Below, piece after piece: positions 51,564 through 59,424 of a stretch of 63,323 nt of DNA. The first letter of the stretch is position 1; each line of letters starts with the position of its first letter. The translations under genes were made by a program, and so were the position numbers. Under the pieces are notes generated by a model. That model was not told where the DNA came from. It ran no database searches and saw nothing but the letters and a program-made list of their open reading frames with translations. The DNA is from Terrihalobacillus insolitus (GTDB lineage: Bacteria; Bacillota; Bacilli; Bacillales; Amphibacillaceae): the NCBI RefSeq assembly GCF_028416575.1, contig NZ_JAMQKB010000015.1:1-63323 (forward strand), read 5' to 3'.

Positions 51564-52289
51564 TTATCCAAACATAGTCGAAAGGGCACGTTTTAAATCC
51601 TTTTGCCAAAATTTCCACGTGTGATTTCCTTCTAGCTCATGATAACGATAATCAAATTGATGATGCTGTATCAGAAGTTCGTGTAAGGTACGGTTTGGGG
51701 CAAGGAAATCCTGAATGTTTCCCCCTGTAGTTTCGACCTCTGTTTCCTCTGTTCCAATTGTATGGTATATATCAAGAGAGTAAATTGGATTCGCATTTTC
51801 CACCGAAGCAAGTACCTTGTCATCAACGTAAGGGGACTGCATGATCACCTTTCCAAAAGTATTCGGATATTTTAATGCGGTCATAAGTGCAACCGTACCA
51901 CCGAGTGAATCCCCCATTAATGCACGACTACCTCCAACTTGATAAGTAGGTAGAACGTCATCTAAAAAAGGTACAACCTCCTTCACAAGAAAGTGCATAT
52001 AATTGGATTGTTTCACTCCATCTGGATGATATTTGTCTTTGCGATCATACCTATCTTTGTAATGGATCCCAACAAAAACAGTATGGTGTATCTCGTCTTC
52101 CTGATGCAGTTGATCACTGAATGTAGCGACTCGGCCAAGCTGGTAATAATCATTTCCATCCTGCATGATACAGATATGATATTTATATAAATCGGAAAAG
52201 GATTCAGGTTCATACCAACGAATCGTTATCCTCTCCTGAAGATAGGCGCTTTCGATTTCTTTCTCTTTCATAGTACCCTTACGTCTCAT
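51564..52289 (-). CDS. yjcH: Esterase-family alpha/beta hydrolase (YjcH-like)
   Basis: 241 residues of the esterase D/enterochelin esterase-like family. Nucleophile elbow GDSLGG in ALMGDSLGGTVALMTALKYP near residue 122; the catalytic His is probably in ELEGNHTWKFWQKDL. Cytoplasmic, no signal peptide. Acidic residues near SLDIYHTIGTEETEVE could supply the third triad member. First of the minus-strand yjcHGF group, with 155 bases before yjcG. Confidence 0.88.
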   Translation of the reverse strand: MRRKGTMKEKEIESAYLQERITIRWYEPESFSDLYKYHICIMQDGNDYYQLGRVATFSDQLHQEDEIHHTVFVGIHYKDRYDRKDKYHPDGVKQSNYMHFLVKEVVPFLDDVLPTYQVGGSRALMGDSLGGTVALMTALKYPNTFGKVIMQSPYVDDKVLASVENANPIYSLDIYHTIGTEETEVETTGGNIQDFLAPNRTLHELLIQHHQFDYRYHELEGNHTWKFWQKDLKRALSTMFG

Positions 52290-52399
52290 CTGTTACACCT
52301 CTTTTACATCATTGCTCTTACCCAACAGTTTATCATAAAAGAAAGGTAAACGTTGAAGTAAGCACTCAAACATTTTTTGAACAACCTCTAATAGTGCGT

Positions 52400-52606
52400 G
52401 TTCATAAAGTCGGCAAATTAGAAGCAAGCAGATCGAGGCGGCGATGCTTCTGAGGACCGCAGTGTAGGCTTTCCCTACATGAGGACCGGAAGAACGAGCC
52501 ATTTAAGGAATACAGGCTAAGACCGCCACGTCCTGTGGCAACGCCTGCATGACCCACATCGTGTGGGCCCGAGATGCGTAGCTTATCATTTGGTGATTTT
52601 TTGAAC
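52400..52606 (-). mobile_element. 207-bp MITE-like element, copy 2 (inverted)
   Basis: Ends GTTCATAAAGTC (52400-52411) and GATTTTTTGAAC (52595-52606), interior nearly identical to copy 1 in opposite orientation. The sequence TTTTTTGAACAACCTCTAAT occurs both just outside the left end (52373-52392) and across the right end (52599-52618), a direct repeat that suggests nested or duplicated insertion. Confidence 0.85.
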
Positions 52607-52767
52607 AACCTCTAATAAAGTTAACCGAATAAATCATAATGCCCAATTGAGTATAAAGCACTACAAAACCGTACTTTTGGACTAATTTTTTCTGTTTGAT
52701 AGATAAATGTAACTAGGGAAATCGTATATTTTAGAAAATTAAAACAATAATCTTAAGGTGAGAGTGA

Positions 52768-52795
52768 TTGACAACGAAAAAAAAACGGGTATTTT
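52768..52795 (+). promoter_or_regulatory. Possible promoter of the riboswitch/Tad operon
   Basis: TTGACA (52768-52773), 16-base spacer, TATTTT (52790-52795). An alternative is TTACGT (52802-52807), 17 bases, TATGAT (52825-52830). Either puts the RNA start 80-115 nt before the aptamer. No other gene is seen in 52616-53105. Confidence 0.4.
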
Positions 52796-52907
52796 GGCGG
52801 ATTACGTGATTATTTGTAGTGTTATATGATAGTGCTAAGAGATCAGTCGGAAAAAGTCTATTAGATGGACGTTGTTCAAAGATGAACACGCATATCTATA
52901 TATACTG

Positions 52908-53080
52908 AATCTCGACAAAGGCAAACCTGGTGAAAACCAGCGACGCAAAGCTAGAGGGGCTAAAGTGTGGATATACAACACACAATGCCAGCCAGTTACC
53001 GAAAGATCAGGGAGGCATCGTTTTCTTCTATTAAAAGAACGATGCCATGATGAACCCCCCTTTCGGTAAAGGCGGGGATT
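52908..53080 (+). promoter_or_regulatory. Class I cyclic-di-GMP (GEMM) riboswitch with expression platform
   Basis: The aptamer (about 52908-53005) shows the GEMM hallmarks: AAAGGCAAACC, a P2 hairpin closed by a GAAA tetraloop (CTGGTGAAAACCAG), GACGCAAAGCTAGAGGGGCT, and the 3' segment AATGCCAGCCAGTTACCGAA. The platform has a GGCATCGTTTT/AAAAGAACGATGCC hairpin, and CTTTCGGTAA (53060-53069), the exact complement of TTACCGAAAG (52996-53005) at the aptamer's 3' edge, next to a C-rich/G-rich terminator-like stem (53055-53077). Ligand binding should decide which pairing forms and so whether the Tad operon is read. Confidence 0.9.
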
Positions 53081-53105
53081 ATTTGTTTGTATGGGAGGTG
53101 GAGCA

Positions 53106-53468
53106 TTGCAGCTAGTAAACCTGAGCAAGGATCGCAAAATCGCAGTCGAAATGGCGTGTGCCTACACCTTTTTTAGTAGATTAAAAGGTTTAATGTTTAC
53201 AAGACAACTGCACTCAGGCACTGGTTTACACATAAATCCCTGCCCATCCGTACACACCTTTTTTATGAACTACGCCATTGATGTTGTTTATCTGGATCAA
53301 CAACATGTTGTTGTTGCAGTAGATCATCAATTGGAGCCAGGTAAGCTAGGGCGACGGTACAAACATGTAGTATCAGTTGTTGAACTATCCGCAGGTACAG
53401 CGCAGAAAACCAAATTGGAAATTGGTGATCAATTAAAATTTAGTTATAAGGGAGAGGGAAAAGTATGA
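53106..53468 (+). CDS. DUF192 family protein
   Basis: 120 residues of the DUF192 family: ACAYTFFSRLKGLMFTRQLH, GLHINPCPSVHTFFMNYAID, VVYLDQQHVVVAV and VVELSAGTAQKTKLEIGDQL are its sequence blocks. Function unknown; the family often sits with Tad/Flp pilus or secretion genes. TTG at 53106 follows GGGAGGTGG by five bases; the ATG at 53091 is inside that site. First gene after the riboswitch and overlapping the Flp gene start by four bases. Confidence 0.85.
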   Translation: MQLVNLSKDRKIAVEMACAYTFFSRLKGLMFTRQLHSGTGLHINPCPSVHTFFMNYAIDVVYLDQQHVVVAVDHQLEPGKLGRRYKHVVSVVELSAGTAQKTKLEIGDQLKFSYKGEGKV

Positions 53469-53644
53469 TGAACAAGCTAAAAGGATTATTCACAGAAGAG
53501 CAAGGACAAGGTATGACAGAGTACGCGTTAGTGTTAGGCGTTATTGCAGTTGGTGTTGTAACAATTATCATTACACTTGGTGACACGATCAAAGATCAAT
53601 TCCAAAAAGTGATTGATAAGTTAACTGGAACCACTGCTGCATAA
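53465..53644 (+). CDS. flp: Flp-type pilin
   Basis: A 59-residue (or 58 from ATG 53468) type IVb pilin: KLKGLFTEEQG before the cleavage site, then QGMTEYALVLGVIAVGVV. Cleavage after Gly puts Glu at +5 and Tyr at +6, the Flp signature, followed by the hydrophobic polymerising helix and a short C-terminus. It is the major subunit of the Tad pilus. GGAGAGGG precedes it. Its stop is followed by 47 bases before the peptidase gene. Confidence 0.93.
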   Translation: MMNKLKGLFTEEQGQGMTEYALVLGVIAVGVVTIIITLGDTIKDQFQKVIDKLTGTTAA

Positions 53645-53691
53645 AGTGTACGTTAACTGAAGTAAACTTTGGCAAAGGAGGCAATGATGGT

Positions 53692-54207
53692 ATGTTAACG
53701 GCATTATTACTTTCCATATTAATTATTTGTGTGATTACCGATGTAAAAAGTCGCAAAATTTACAACAAAGTCATCTTTCCATCATTGCTTCTTGGCATTA
53801 TTTTGAACGGAATTCTTTTTGGCTGGACTGGCGTTACGACAAGCCTATTAGGATTTCTCACTGGTTTTGCAATTTTATTGATTCCATATCTGATGGGCGG
53901 CATGGGCGCTGGGGATGTCAAGTTATTAGCATTAATTGGAGCCTTTCAAGGTACTTCTTTTGTTTTTGCGACAGCGATATACATGGCTGTAATTGGCGCA
54001 ATTGTCGGTTTACTTGTATTATTTTTCCGCATCGGTCTTTCTGGCCGTTTGAAGCAAATGGCCTATCTCTTATGTGGTATCAGATATGGAATCAAACCTT
54101 CTTTCTTGCCTTTTAAAGAAGGACTGCAAACGACTTATCCATACGGTGTGGCAATTGCCGGTGGAGCTATTGCAAGCCTGTTCTTTAATGGAGTTGTACC
54201 ATTATGA
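53692..54207 (+). CDS. Type IV prepilin peptidase TadV/CpaA
   Basis: 171 residues, about six membrane helices, A24-family aspartic protease. Catalytic Asp residues are in IITDVKSRKIYNKV... (first) and in the GxGD motif GGMGAGDVKLLALIGA (second). The N-terminal methylase domain is absent, as in other CpaA/TadV enzymes. It processes Flp and TadE. ATG follows AAAGGAGG; stop overlaps tadE start. Confidence 0.92.
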   Translation: MLTALLLSILIICVITDVKSRKIYNKVIFPSLLLGIILNGILFGWTGVTTSLLGFLTGFAILLIPYLMGGMGAGDVKLLALIGAFQGTSFVFATAIYMAVIGAIVGLLVLFFRIGLSGRLKQMAYLLCGIRYGIKPSFLPFKEGLQTTYPYGVAIAGGAIASLFFNGVVPL

Positions 54208-54587
54208 TTCGGAATGAAAAAGGGCAATCTTTAGTGGAAATGACATTAATCATACCCGTCCTATTATTTGTATTACTAGGCGTGTTTGATTTAGGGAGAA
54301 CCTTATATACGTATACCAACCTTCAATTCACTGGTCAGGAAACAGTTCGAATCGGTGGATTAGGCGGAACCGATGAAGAAATCACCCAATTCGCCTATGA
54401 TGAATTTAATGCTGGTGATTCCGCCATGCTTAAGGTGAACATCGATCCTACTCAAGATACCAGAGCCTCAGGTGATTACATAACCGTCACGTTATCCTAT
54501 CCGATCCAACCGATTACACCACTGATCGGCACCTTTCTTCCAGATCCAATTTTATTACGAGTCGATTCGACGATCCGAGTAGAGTGA
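54204..54587 (+). CDS. TadE-like minor pseudopilin
   Basis: 127 residues. A class III-like leader NEKG followed by QSLVEMTLIIPVLLFVLLGV: Gly at -1 and Glu at +5 allow TadV processing. The C-terminal part is short and extracytoplasmic. TadE pseudopilins are needed for Tad pilus assembly. Begins with ATG overlapping the peptidase gene's stop. Confidence 0.9.
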   Translation: MIRNEKGQSLVEMTLIIPVLLFVLLGVFDLGRTLYTYTNLQFTGQETVRIGGLGGTDEEITQFAYDEFNAGDSAMLKVNIDPTQDTRASGDYITVTLSYPIQPITPLIGTFLPDPILLRVDSTIRVE

Positions 54588-54596
54588 GGGATAAAC

Positions 54597-55502
54597 ATGA
54601 AAAAGCTATGGAGCCTGTTTAAAAATGAAAACGGCAATGTACTTGTCCTTGTATCTTTATCCTTTATCGGGTTATTAACAATGGCAGGGCTAGTGATTGA
54701 TGGTGGAACACTTTATTTGACGAAAACTGAACTACAAAAAGTCGCAAATGCCTCCGCATTATCAGGGGCGCAAGCATTAACTACAGATAGTGAGAGCAAC
54801 GTTCAAGCAATTATTGATCAAATTTTAATGAAGCATGATGAAGCCGATGCGCTAGACGGTGTATTTATTAATTTAAACGATAAAGTAGAAATCGACTTAG
54901 GGAAAAAAGTTCCACTTGCATTTTCCAAGTTATTTGGAATCGAAACAGTGAATGTAACTGCACATGCGGCAGCCCAATTAGGCGTAATGGGCAAAGCCAA
55001 AGGTGCCGCACCACTCGGTATCCCAGAATCTGTTTCATTGGTATATGGGGAAGAATACCAGCTGAAAGTGGATTCCTCAGATGTCGATACAGGGAACTTC
55101 GGAATTCTAGCATTACAAGGACCTGGAGCCAAAACATATGAGTATAATCTGGCGAATGGCTATCAAGATCCCCTTCAGGTTGGTGAAATTGTAGACACGC
55201 AAACAGGAAACATTGCTGGTAAAACAGTTTCTGTCATAAATGATTTAGTACAAACATGTAGTAGCCAAGATGAACGAGACTGTCCAAGGATTCTATTAAT
55301 TCCTGTATATAAGCCTTACAGCTATGATCAGAATCAAATGAAACAGGTGGAAATTACTGGGTTCGCTTATTTTTATATAACCGAACCGATGAGTCAAAAT
55401 GATACATCTATTAAGGGGATTTTTTTAGAAAGAACTGGAACAGGATTTGACGATCCGAACGCCGTCAATCGCGGTGCATATAGCATTAGATTAGTAAAGT
55501 AG
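54597..55502 (+). CDS. TadG-like pilus assembly protein
   Basis: 301 residues with the TadG N-terminal helix region (NENGNVLVLVSLSFIGLLTM, then AGLVIDGGTLYLTKTELQKV) followed by an extracytoplasmic domain. The +5 Glu is absent, so it is probably not cleaved. It is shorter than TadG proteins that bear a von Willebrand A domain, and no MIDAS motif (DxSxS) is evident. Two Cys (QTCSSQDERDCPRIL) could form a disulphide. Confidence 0.82.
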   Translation: MKKLWSLFKNENGNVLVLVSLSFIGLLTMAGLVIDGGTLYLTKTELQKVANASALSGAQALTTDSESNVQAIIDQILMKHDEADALDGVFINLNDKVEIDLGKKVPLAFSKLFGIETVNVTAHAAAQLGVMGKAKGAAPLGIPESVSLVYGEEYQLKVDSSDVDTGNFGILALQGPGAKTYEYNLANGYQDPLQVGEIVDTQTGNIAGKTVSVINDLVQTCSSQDERDCPRILLIPVYKPYSYDQNQMKQVEITGFAYFYITEPMSQNDTSIKGIFLERTGTGFDDPNAVNRGAYSIRLVK

Positions 55503-55511
55503 GTGGAAAAA

Positions 55512-56180
55512 ATGCGAGCTAGCGTAATCTTCATCCTGGCATTGGCGATGGGTGGATTGACGACTGTTTTACTCTTTACATATTTAAACGATGAAGGCAA
55601 AGCAGAAGTGAAGAAAAATATGGTGCAAGTCGTAAGAGCAACGGAAGACATCGAACAAAACACAACGATAACAAATGACATGCTTGAGACGGTCGAAGTT
55701 TCTGAGAATGAGGTACATCCTCAAGCGGTCAAAAATAAAAAAGAAGCAGAAGGAAGATTTGCAACAGGAAGGATTGTGAAAGGGGAAATACTCCTGTCAC
55801 ATCGACTTCAGACTCAAGTGGATGAAAAACGAATCGTTTCAAATAAAATAAAACCAGGCTTTCGAGCAGTGTCTGTTGGCGTAAATGCAGTACAGTCTGT
55901 TTCCAACTTAATTGAACCAGAAGATTTTGTTGATATTATGTACACAGAACTTTTAAAGGACGGTTCTGTAGGACAAACGAAACAAATCCTATCAAACGTT
56001 CGCGTGCTGGCGATTGGACAAAGTATGACCCCCCCAACATCGAGTGAGGAAGCGTTTAGCGAATACAATTCAATTACAGTCGAATTAAAGCAAGACGATG
56101 CAAAAGAACTTGTGAATGCTTCTGAAAAGGGAAAAGTTCATTTCACGTTGCATTCGGGCGTTGACCAAACAAATAAGTAA
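55512..56180 (+). CDS. CpaB/RcpC-like Flp pilus assembly protein
   Basis: 222 residues with one N-terminal membrane helix (ASVIFILALAMGGLTTVLLF) and a SAF/CpaB domain (RATEDIEQNTTITNDMLETV; TGRIVKGEILLSHRLQ; GFRAVSVGVNAVQSVSNLIE). CpaB proteins help build the envelope channel. ATG 55512 follows AGGTGG; GTG 55503 overlaps it. Gram-positive operons lack the CpaC secretin, and none is found here. Confidence 0.88.
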   Translation: MRASVIFILALAMGGLTTVLLFTYLNDEGKAEVKKNMVQVVRATEDIEQNTTITNDMLETVEVSENEVHPQAVKNKKEAEGRFATGRIVKGEILLSHRLQTQVDEKRIVSNKIKPGFRAVSVGVNAVQSVSNLIEPEDFVDIMYTELLKDGSVGQTKQILSNVRVLAIGQSMTPPTSSEEAFSEYNSITVELKQDDAKELVNASEKGKVHFTLHSGVDQTNK

Positions 56181-56203
56181 CATGTAGTAAGGGTGGGAGT
56201 TCT

Positions 56204-57031
56204 GTGGTCGAGGAAAAACAAATCAATGAAGGCAGAATTGTTGCTGTATGTAGTGCAAAAGGCGGTATTGGAAAAACACTTCTTTCTGTCAATCTGGCAG
56301 TAGCATTAAATAAAAAAAATCTAAACACTACTATTCTCGATGGCAACTTCCAGTTTGGTGATGTAAGCCTTGCAATGGATCTCCAGCCATCGTTCACGAT
56401 AAAAGATGTCATGGAAGAAATGAGTGAAAATGAAATCGATAAAGAATCCATTCGGCATTACATGACAACCCATTCTTCAGGGGTGGATGTATTGGCCACC
56501 CCTGAACGGCCAGAATATGCAGAGTTAGTAACAAATGATCGATTGATTAAGGTAATGGAACTTTTTAAAAACCAGTATGATTATGTAGTAATTGATACTG
56601 GTGTGGGCATTCACGATCAAACCCTAGAAATAATAGAACGAGCAGATGACATTCTCATTGTGACCAATTTAGAAATGACCGCATTAAAAAACACGAAACT
56701 ATTACTTGGAACGTTTGATCAGCTTGGTATTCGACATAAAGTACGACTCATCGTCAATCGATTCAATATGGATAGCCTAATAAAAGCAGAGGATATTACA
56801 GAAATGCTGGATGAGCAGCCGATTAGTTATATTCCGAACAATTTCAAATTAGCCTCCCAATCCTTAAACTTAGGCATTCCATTCGTTATTAGCCAAGGAC
56901 ATTCAGACTTATCCAAGGCTATTTTTAAAATGACGGAGCAGTTAACATCAGACCAAACCAAGAAATCAACGAAAAAGAAAAAACGTCCAAAACGTTGGCT
57001 TGGTATGAGTAAAGGGGCGGATGGCGTATGA
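56204..57031 (+). CDS. CpaE/TadZ-like ParA/MinD ATPase
   Basis: 275 residues. Deviant Walker A AVCSAKGGIGKTLLSVNLAV near residue 15, Asp in FQFGDVSLAMDL, Walker B YDYVVIDTGVGI. TadZ/CpaE localises the Tad machine to the pole or membrane; the receiver-like N-terminal domain of some CpaE proteins is missing, leaving only the ATPase. Basic Lys-rich C-terminus (KKSTKKKKRPKRW). GTG start; stop overlaps cpaF start by four bases. Confidence 0.88.
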   Translation: MVEEKQINEGRIVAVCSAKGGIGKTLLSVNLAVALNKKNLNTTILDGNFQFGDVSLAMDLQPSFTIKDVMEEMSENEIDKESIRHYMTTHSSGVDVLATPERPEYAELVTNDRLIKVMELFKNQYDYVVIDTGVGIHDQTLEIIERADDILIVTNLEMTALKNTKLLLGTFDQLGIRHKVRLIVNRFNMDSLIKAEDITEMLDEQPISYIPNNFKLASQSLNLGIPFVISQGHSDLSKAIFKMTEQLTSDQTKKSTKKKKRPKRWLGMSKGADGV

Positions 57032-58461
57032 GTTTACTAAACCGTATAAAAGACAAAAACCCCCAAACAGTTCAAGAGATACACAAGCAACAGCCACGAC
57101 CACAGGATCAGCAGCAAAATTCGTCGGGTAGAACTGTTGTCGTACAAGAGGGGCAGAAAAAATTCAATCAAAAGTCGTCAGAGCAAACAGAAAAACAAAA
57201 CAAATACAGAGAACTAAAAAGAATATTGCACAACCAAATTTTACAAGAGTTAAAGGAAACGGACGACATCGACGCTATTATTCCGAAAATTGATGAAATG
57301 GCAATTGATATTATTAAAGAAAACGATCAGTTCAAGGGGAGTATCGACCGCAAAAAGGTTGTCGAAGAGATTATGAACGACCTGACAGGTTTTGGACCAA
57401 TCAACCCACTACTATTAGATGAGGATGTCTCGGAGGTAATGGTAAATGGTCCTAATCAAGTGTATTGTGAGCGGAAAGGAAGGCTAGAGTTAACGAATAT
57501 TTCGTTTCGTGATAATGAACATGTCCTGCATGTGATTGAAAAAATCGTTGCACCGATCGGGAGAAGAATAGATGAGAGCAGCCCAATGGTAGACGCTAGA
57601 TTACCCGATGGCTCACGTGTAAACGCAATTATTCCCCCACTAGCGCTAAATGGACCAACGATAACCATTCGTAAATTCGCCAAGGATCCCTTTGTGATAG
57701 ACGATCTTATTCACTTCAAAACGTTAACACAAGAAATGGCCACTTTCTTAGATGCATGTGTAAAGGCAAGGTTAAATATTTTTGTTAGCGGTGGAACAGG
57801 ATCTGGTAAAACAACAACATTAAACGTATTATCCAATTTCATTCCAAATGATGAGCGTATCGTAACGATTGAAGATGCAGCAGAGTTACAGCTTGGTCAG
57901 GAACATGTCGTATCGCTAGAATCACGCCCACCAAACATTGAAGGAAAAGGTGGCATTTCGATCCGTGATTTAGTTCGAAATTCATTGCGGATGCGTCCAG
58001 ACAGGGTTGTCATAGGAGAAGTACGTGGTGCAGAGGCACTCGACATGTTGCAAGCAATGAACACTGGACATGACGGCTCATTGGCAACAGGACACTCCAA
58101 TAGTCCAAGAGATATGATCGCGCGTTTAGAGACGATGGTTTTATTTGCAGGTGTAGAGCTTCCCGTAAAAGCAATTAGAGAACAGATAGCAGGTGCAATT
58201 GATGTTATCATCCAGCAATCTAGATTAAAGGATGGCACCCGTAAAATTGTAAAAATCACAGAAGTTCAAGGGCTTGAAGGCGATATTATCGTACTCCAAG
58301 ACATTTTCACCTTTGTTCAAGAAGGCATCAAAGAAAATGGGAAAATTGCTGGAAGATTAGTTCCAACAGGCGTAAGGCCGAAATTTTATGATCAACTAGA
58401 AAATTCTGGAATAACCATACCTCCGAATGTCTTTATCAATGAAGGGGAGTGGGAAGCTTGA
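57028..58461 (+). CDS. CpaF/TadA secretion ATPase
   Basis: 477 residues, the hexameric motor of the Tad pilus. Basic Gln-rich N-terminus (1-60), N-terminal domain with LTGFGPINPLLLDEDVSEVM, then Walker A FVSGGTGSGKTTTLN, Asp box IVTIEDAAELQL, Walker B PDRVVIGEVRGAEALDML and His box TGHDGSLATGHSNSP. No fault seen. GGGGCGGATGGC precedes. Confidence 0.94.
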   Translation: MSLLNRIKDKNPQTVQEIHKQQPRPQDQQQNSSGRTVVVQEGQKKFNQKSSEQTEKQNKYRELKRILHNQILQELKETDDIDAIIPKIDEMAIDIIKENDQFKGSIDRKKVVEEIMNDLTGFGPINPLLLDEDVSEVMVNGPNQVYCERKGRLELTNISFRDNEHVLHVIEKIVAPIGRRIDESSPMVDARLPDGSRVNAIIPPLALNGPTITIRKFAKDPFVIDDLIHFKTLTQEMATFLDACVKARLNIFVSGGTGSGKTTTLNVLSNFIPNDERIVTIEDAAELQLGQEHVVSLESRPPNIEGKGGISIRDLVRNSLRMRPDRVVIGEVRGAEALDMLQAMNTGHDGSLATGHSNSPRDMIARLETMVLFAGVELPVKAIREQIAGAIDVIIQQSRLKDGTRKIVKITEVQGLEGDIIVLQDIFTFVQEGIKENGKIAGRLVPTGVRPKFYDQLENSGITIPPNVFINEGEWEA

Positions 58462-59420
58462 AAACATTCGTAATTGTGATGGTTTTCTTTTCTGCTTCCT
58501 TCTTGTTTTGGAGTATGTTAAAGCTGTTTTTCTTTAAAGATAAAAGGATCCAGCAACGAAAGGAACGTTATTTTACAAAAACGAACAATGAAACAGCACA
58601 AAATAAACAAAAGCCACGACTTTCGATCGACCTGAATTTAACAAAACAGAACGTGCGAAAACTTTTAACAAAAGACAAAAACGAGAAATTGGCTCTCATG
58701 ATTCATCGGGCTGGAGTTCCATTAAAGCCAGAAGAATATATTATGTTCCAATGGATTGCCACCTTTTTAGGTGCAGGTATATCCTATTTAATTATTGGGA
58801 ATATCCTTCTATTTCCTATAGGTGCAATAATCGGTTTTAACATTCCGAAGCTCCTTCTTCATAAGAAACAAAAGGAACGCCTAGAAAAATTTAATGATGG
58901 GCTACCAGAAATGATTACGACAATCGTTGGGGCATTACGAGCTGGCTTTAGTTTCCCCCAAGCACTAAAGTCTGTCGTAGAAGAAGCACAGTCACCGATA
59001 AAAGAAGAAATTGAAACAGTTTTACGCGAAATGCAATACGGAACAAATGTAGAAGACGCACTAAAACGATTAAATGATCGAATGCCAAGCGATGATTTGG
59101 ACATCATGATTCAAGCAATTATCATCCAACGTCAAGTCGGTGGAAATCTTGCGACAGTGTTAGAAACAATTATTACCACCATTAGGGATCGAATTAAAAT
59201 TCAAGGTCAAATAAGCACTTTAACAGCACAAGGTAGGCTGTCAGGTGTAATCATCGGCCTGTTACCAGTTCTATTAGGTTTGTTCCTTTATTTAATCGAA
59301 CCAGAATATATTGGTGTTCTTTTTACCCATCCAATTGGAATTGTACTTGTTGTCATTGCCAGTATTTCAAGTATCATTGGATTCTTGTTGATTCGAAAAT
59401 TAACGACGATCGAGGTGTAG
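58458..59420 (+). CDS. TadB inner-membrane platform protein
   Basis: 320 residues of the GspF/TadB family: an N-terminal helix (KTFVIVMVFFSASFLFWSML), then the cytosolic T2SSF domain (LPEMITTIVGALRAGFSFPQ; VLREMQYGTNVEDALKRLND) between paired C-terminal membrane helices. With TadC it forms the platform turned by CpaF. TTG at 58458 follows GGGGAG by eight bases; GTG 58449 is too close to that site. Overlaps the cpaF stop. Confidence 0.9.
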   Translation: MKTFVIVMVFFSASFLFWSMLKLFFFKDKRIQQRKERYFTKTNNETAQNKQKPRLSIDLNLTKQNVRKLLTKDKNEKLALMIHRAGVPLKPEEYIMFQWIATFLGAGISYLIIGNILLFPIGAIIGFNIPKLLLHKKQKERLEKFNDGLPEMITTIVGALRAGFSFPQALKSVVEEAQSPIKEEIETVLREMQYGTNVEDALKRLNDRMPSDDLDIMIQAIIIQRQVGGNLATVLETIITTIRDRIKIQGQISTLTAQGRLSGVIIGLLPVLLGLFLYLIEPEYIGVLFTHPIGIVLVVIASISSIIGFLLIRKLTTIEV

Positions 59421-59424
59421 CCTA

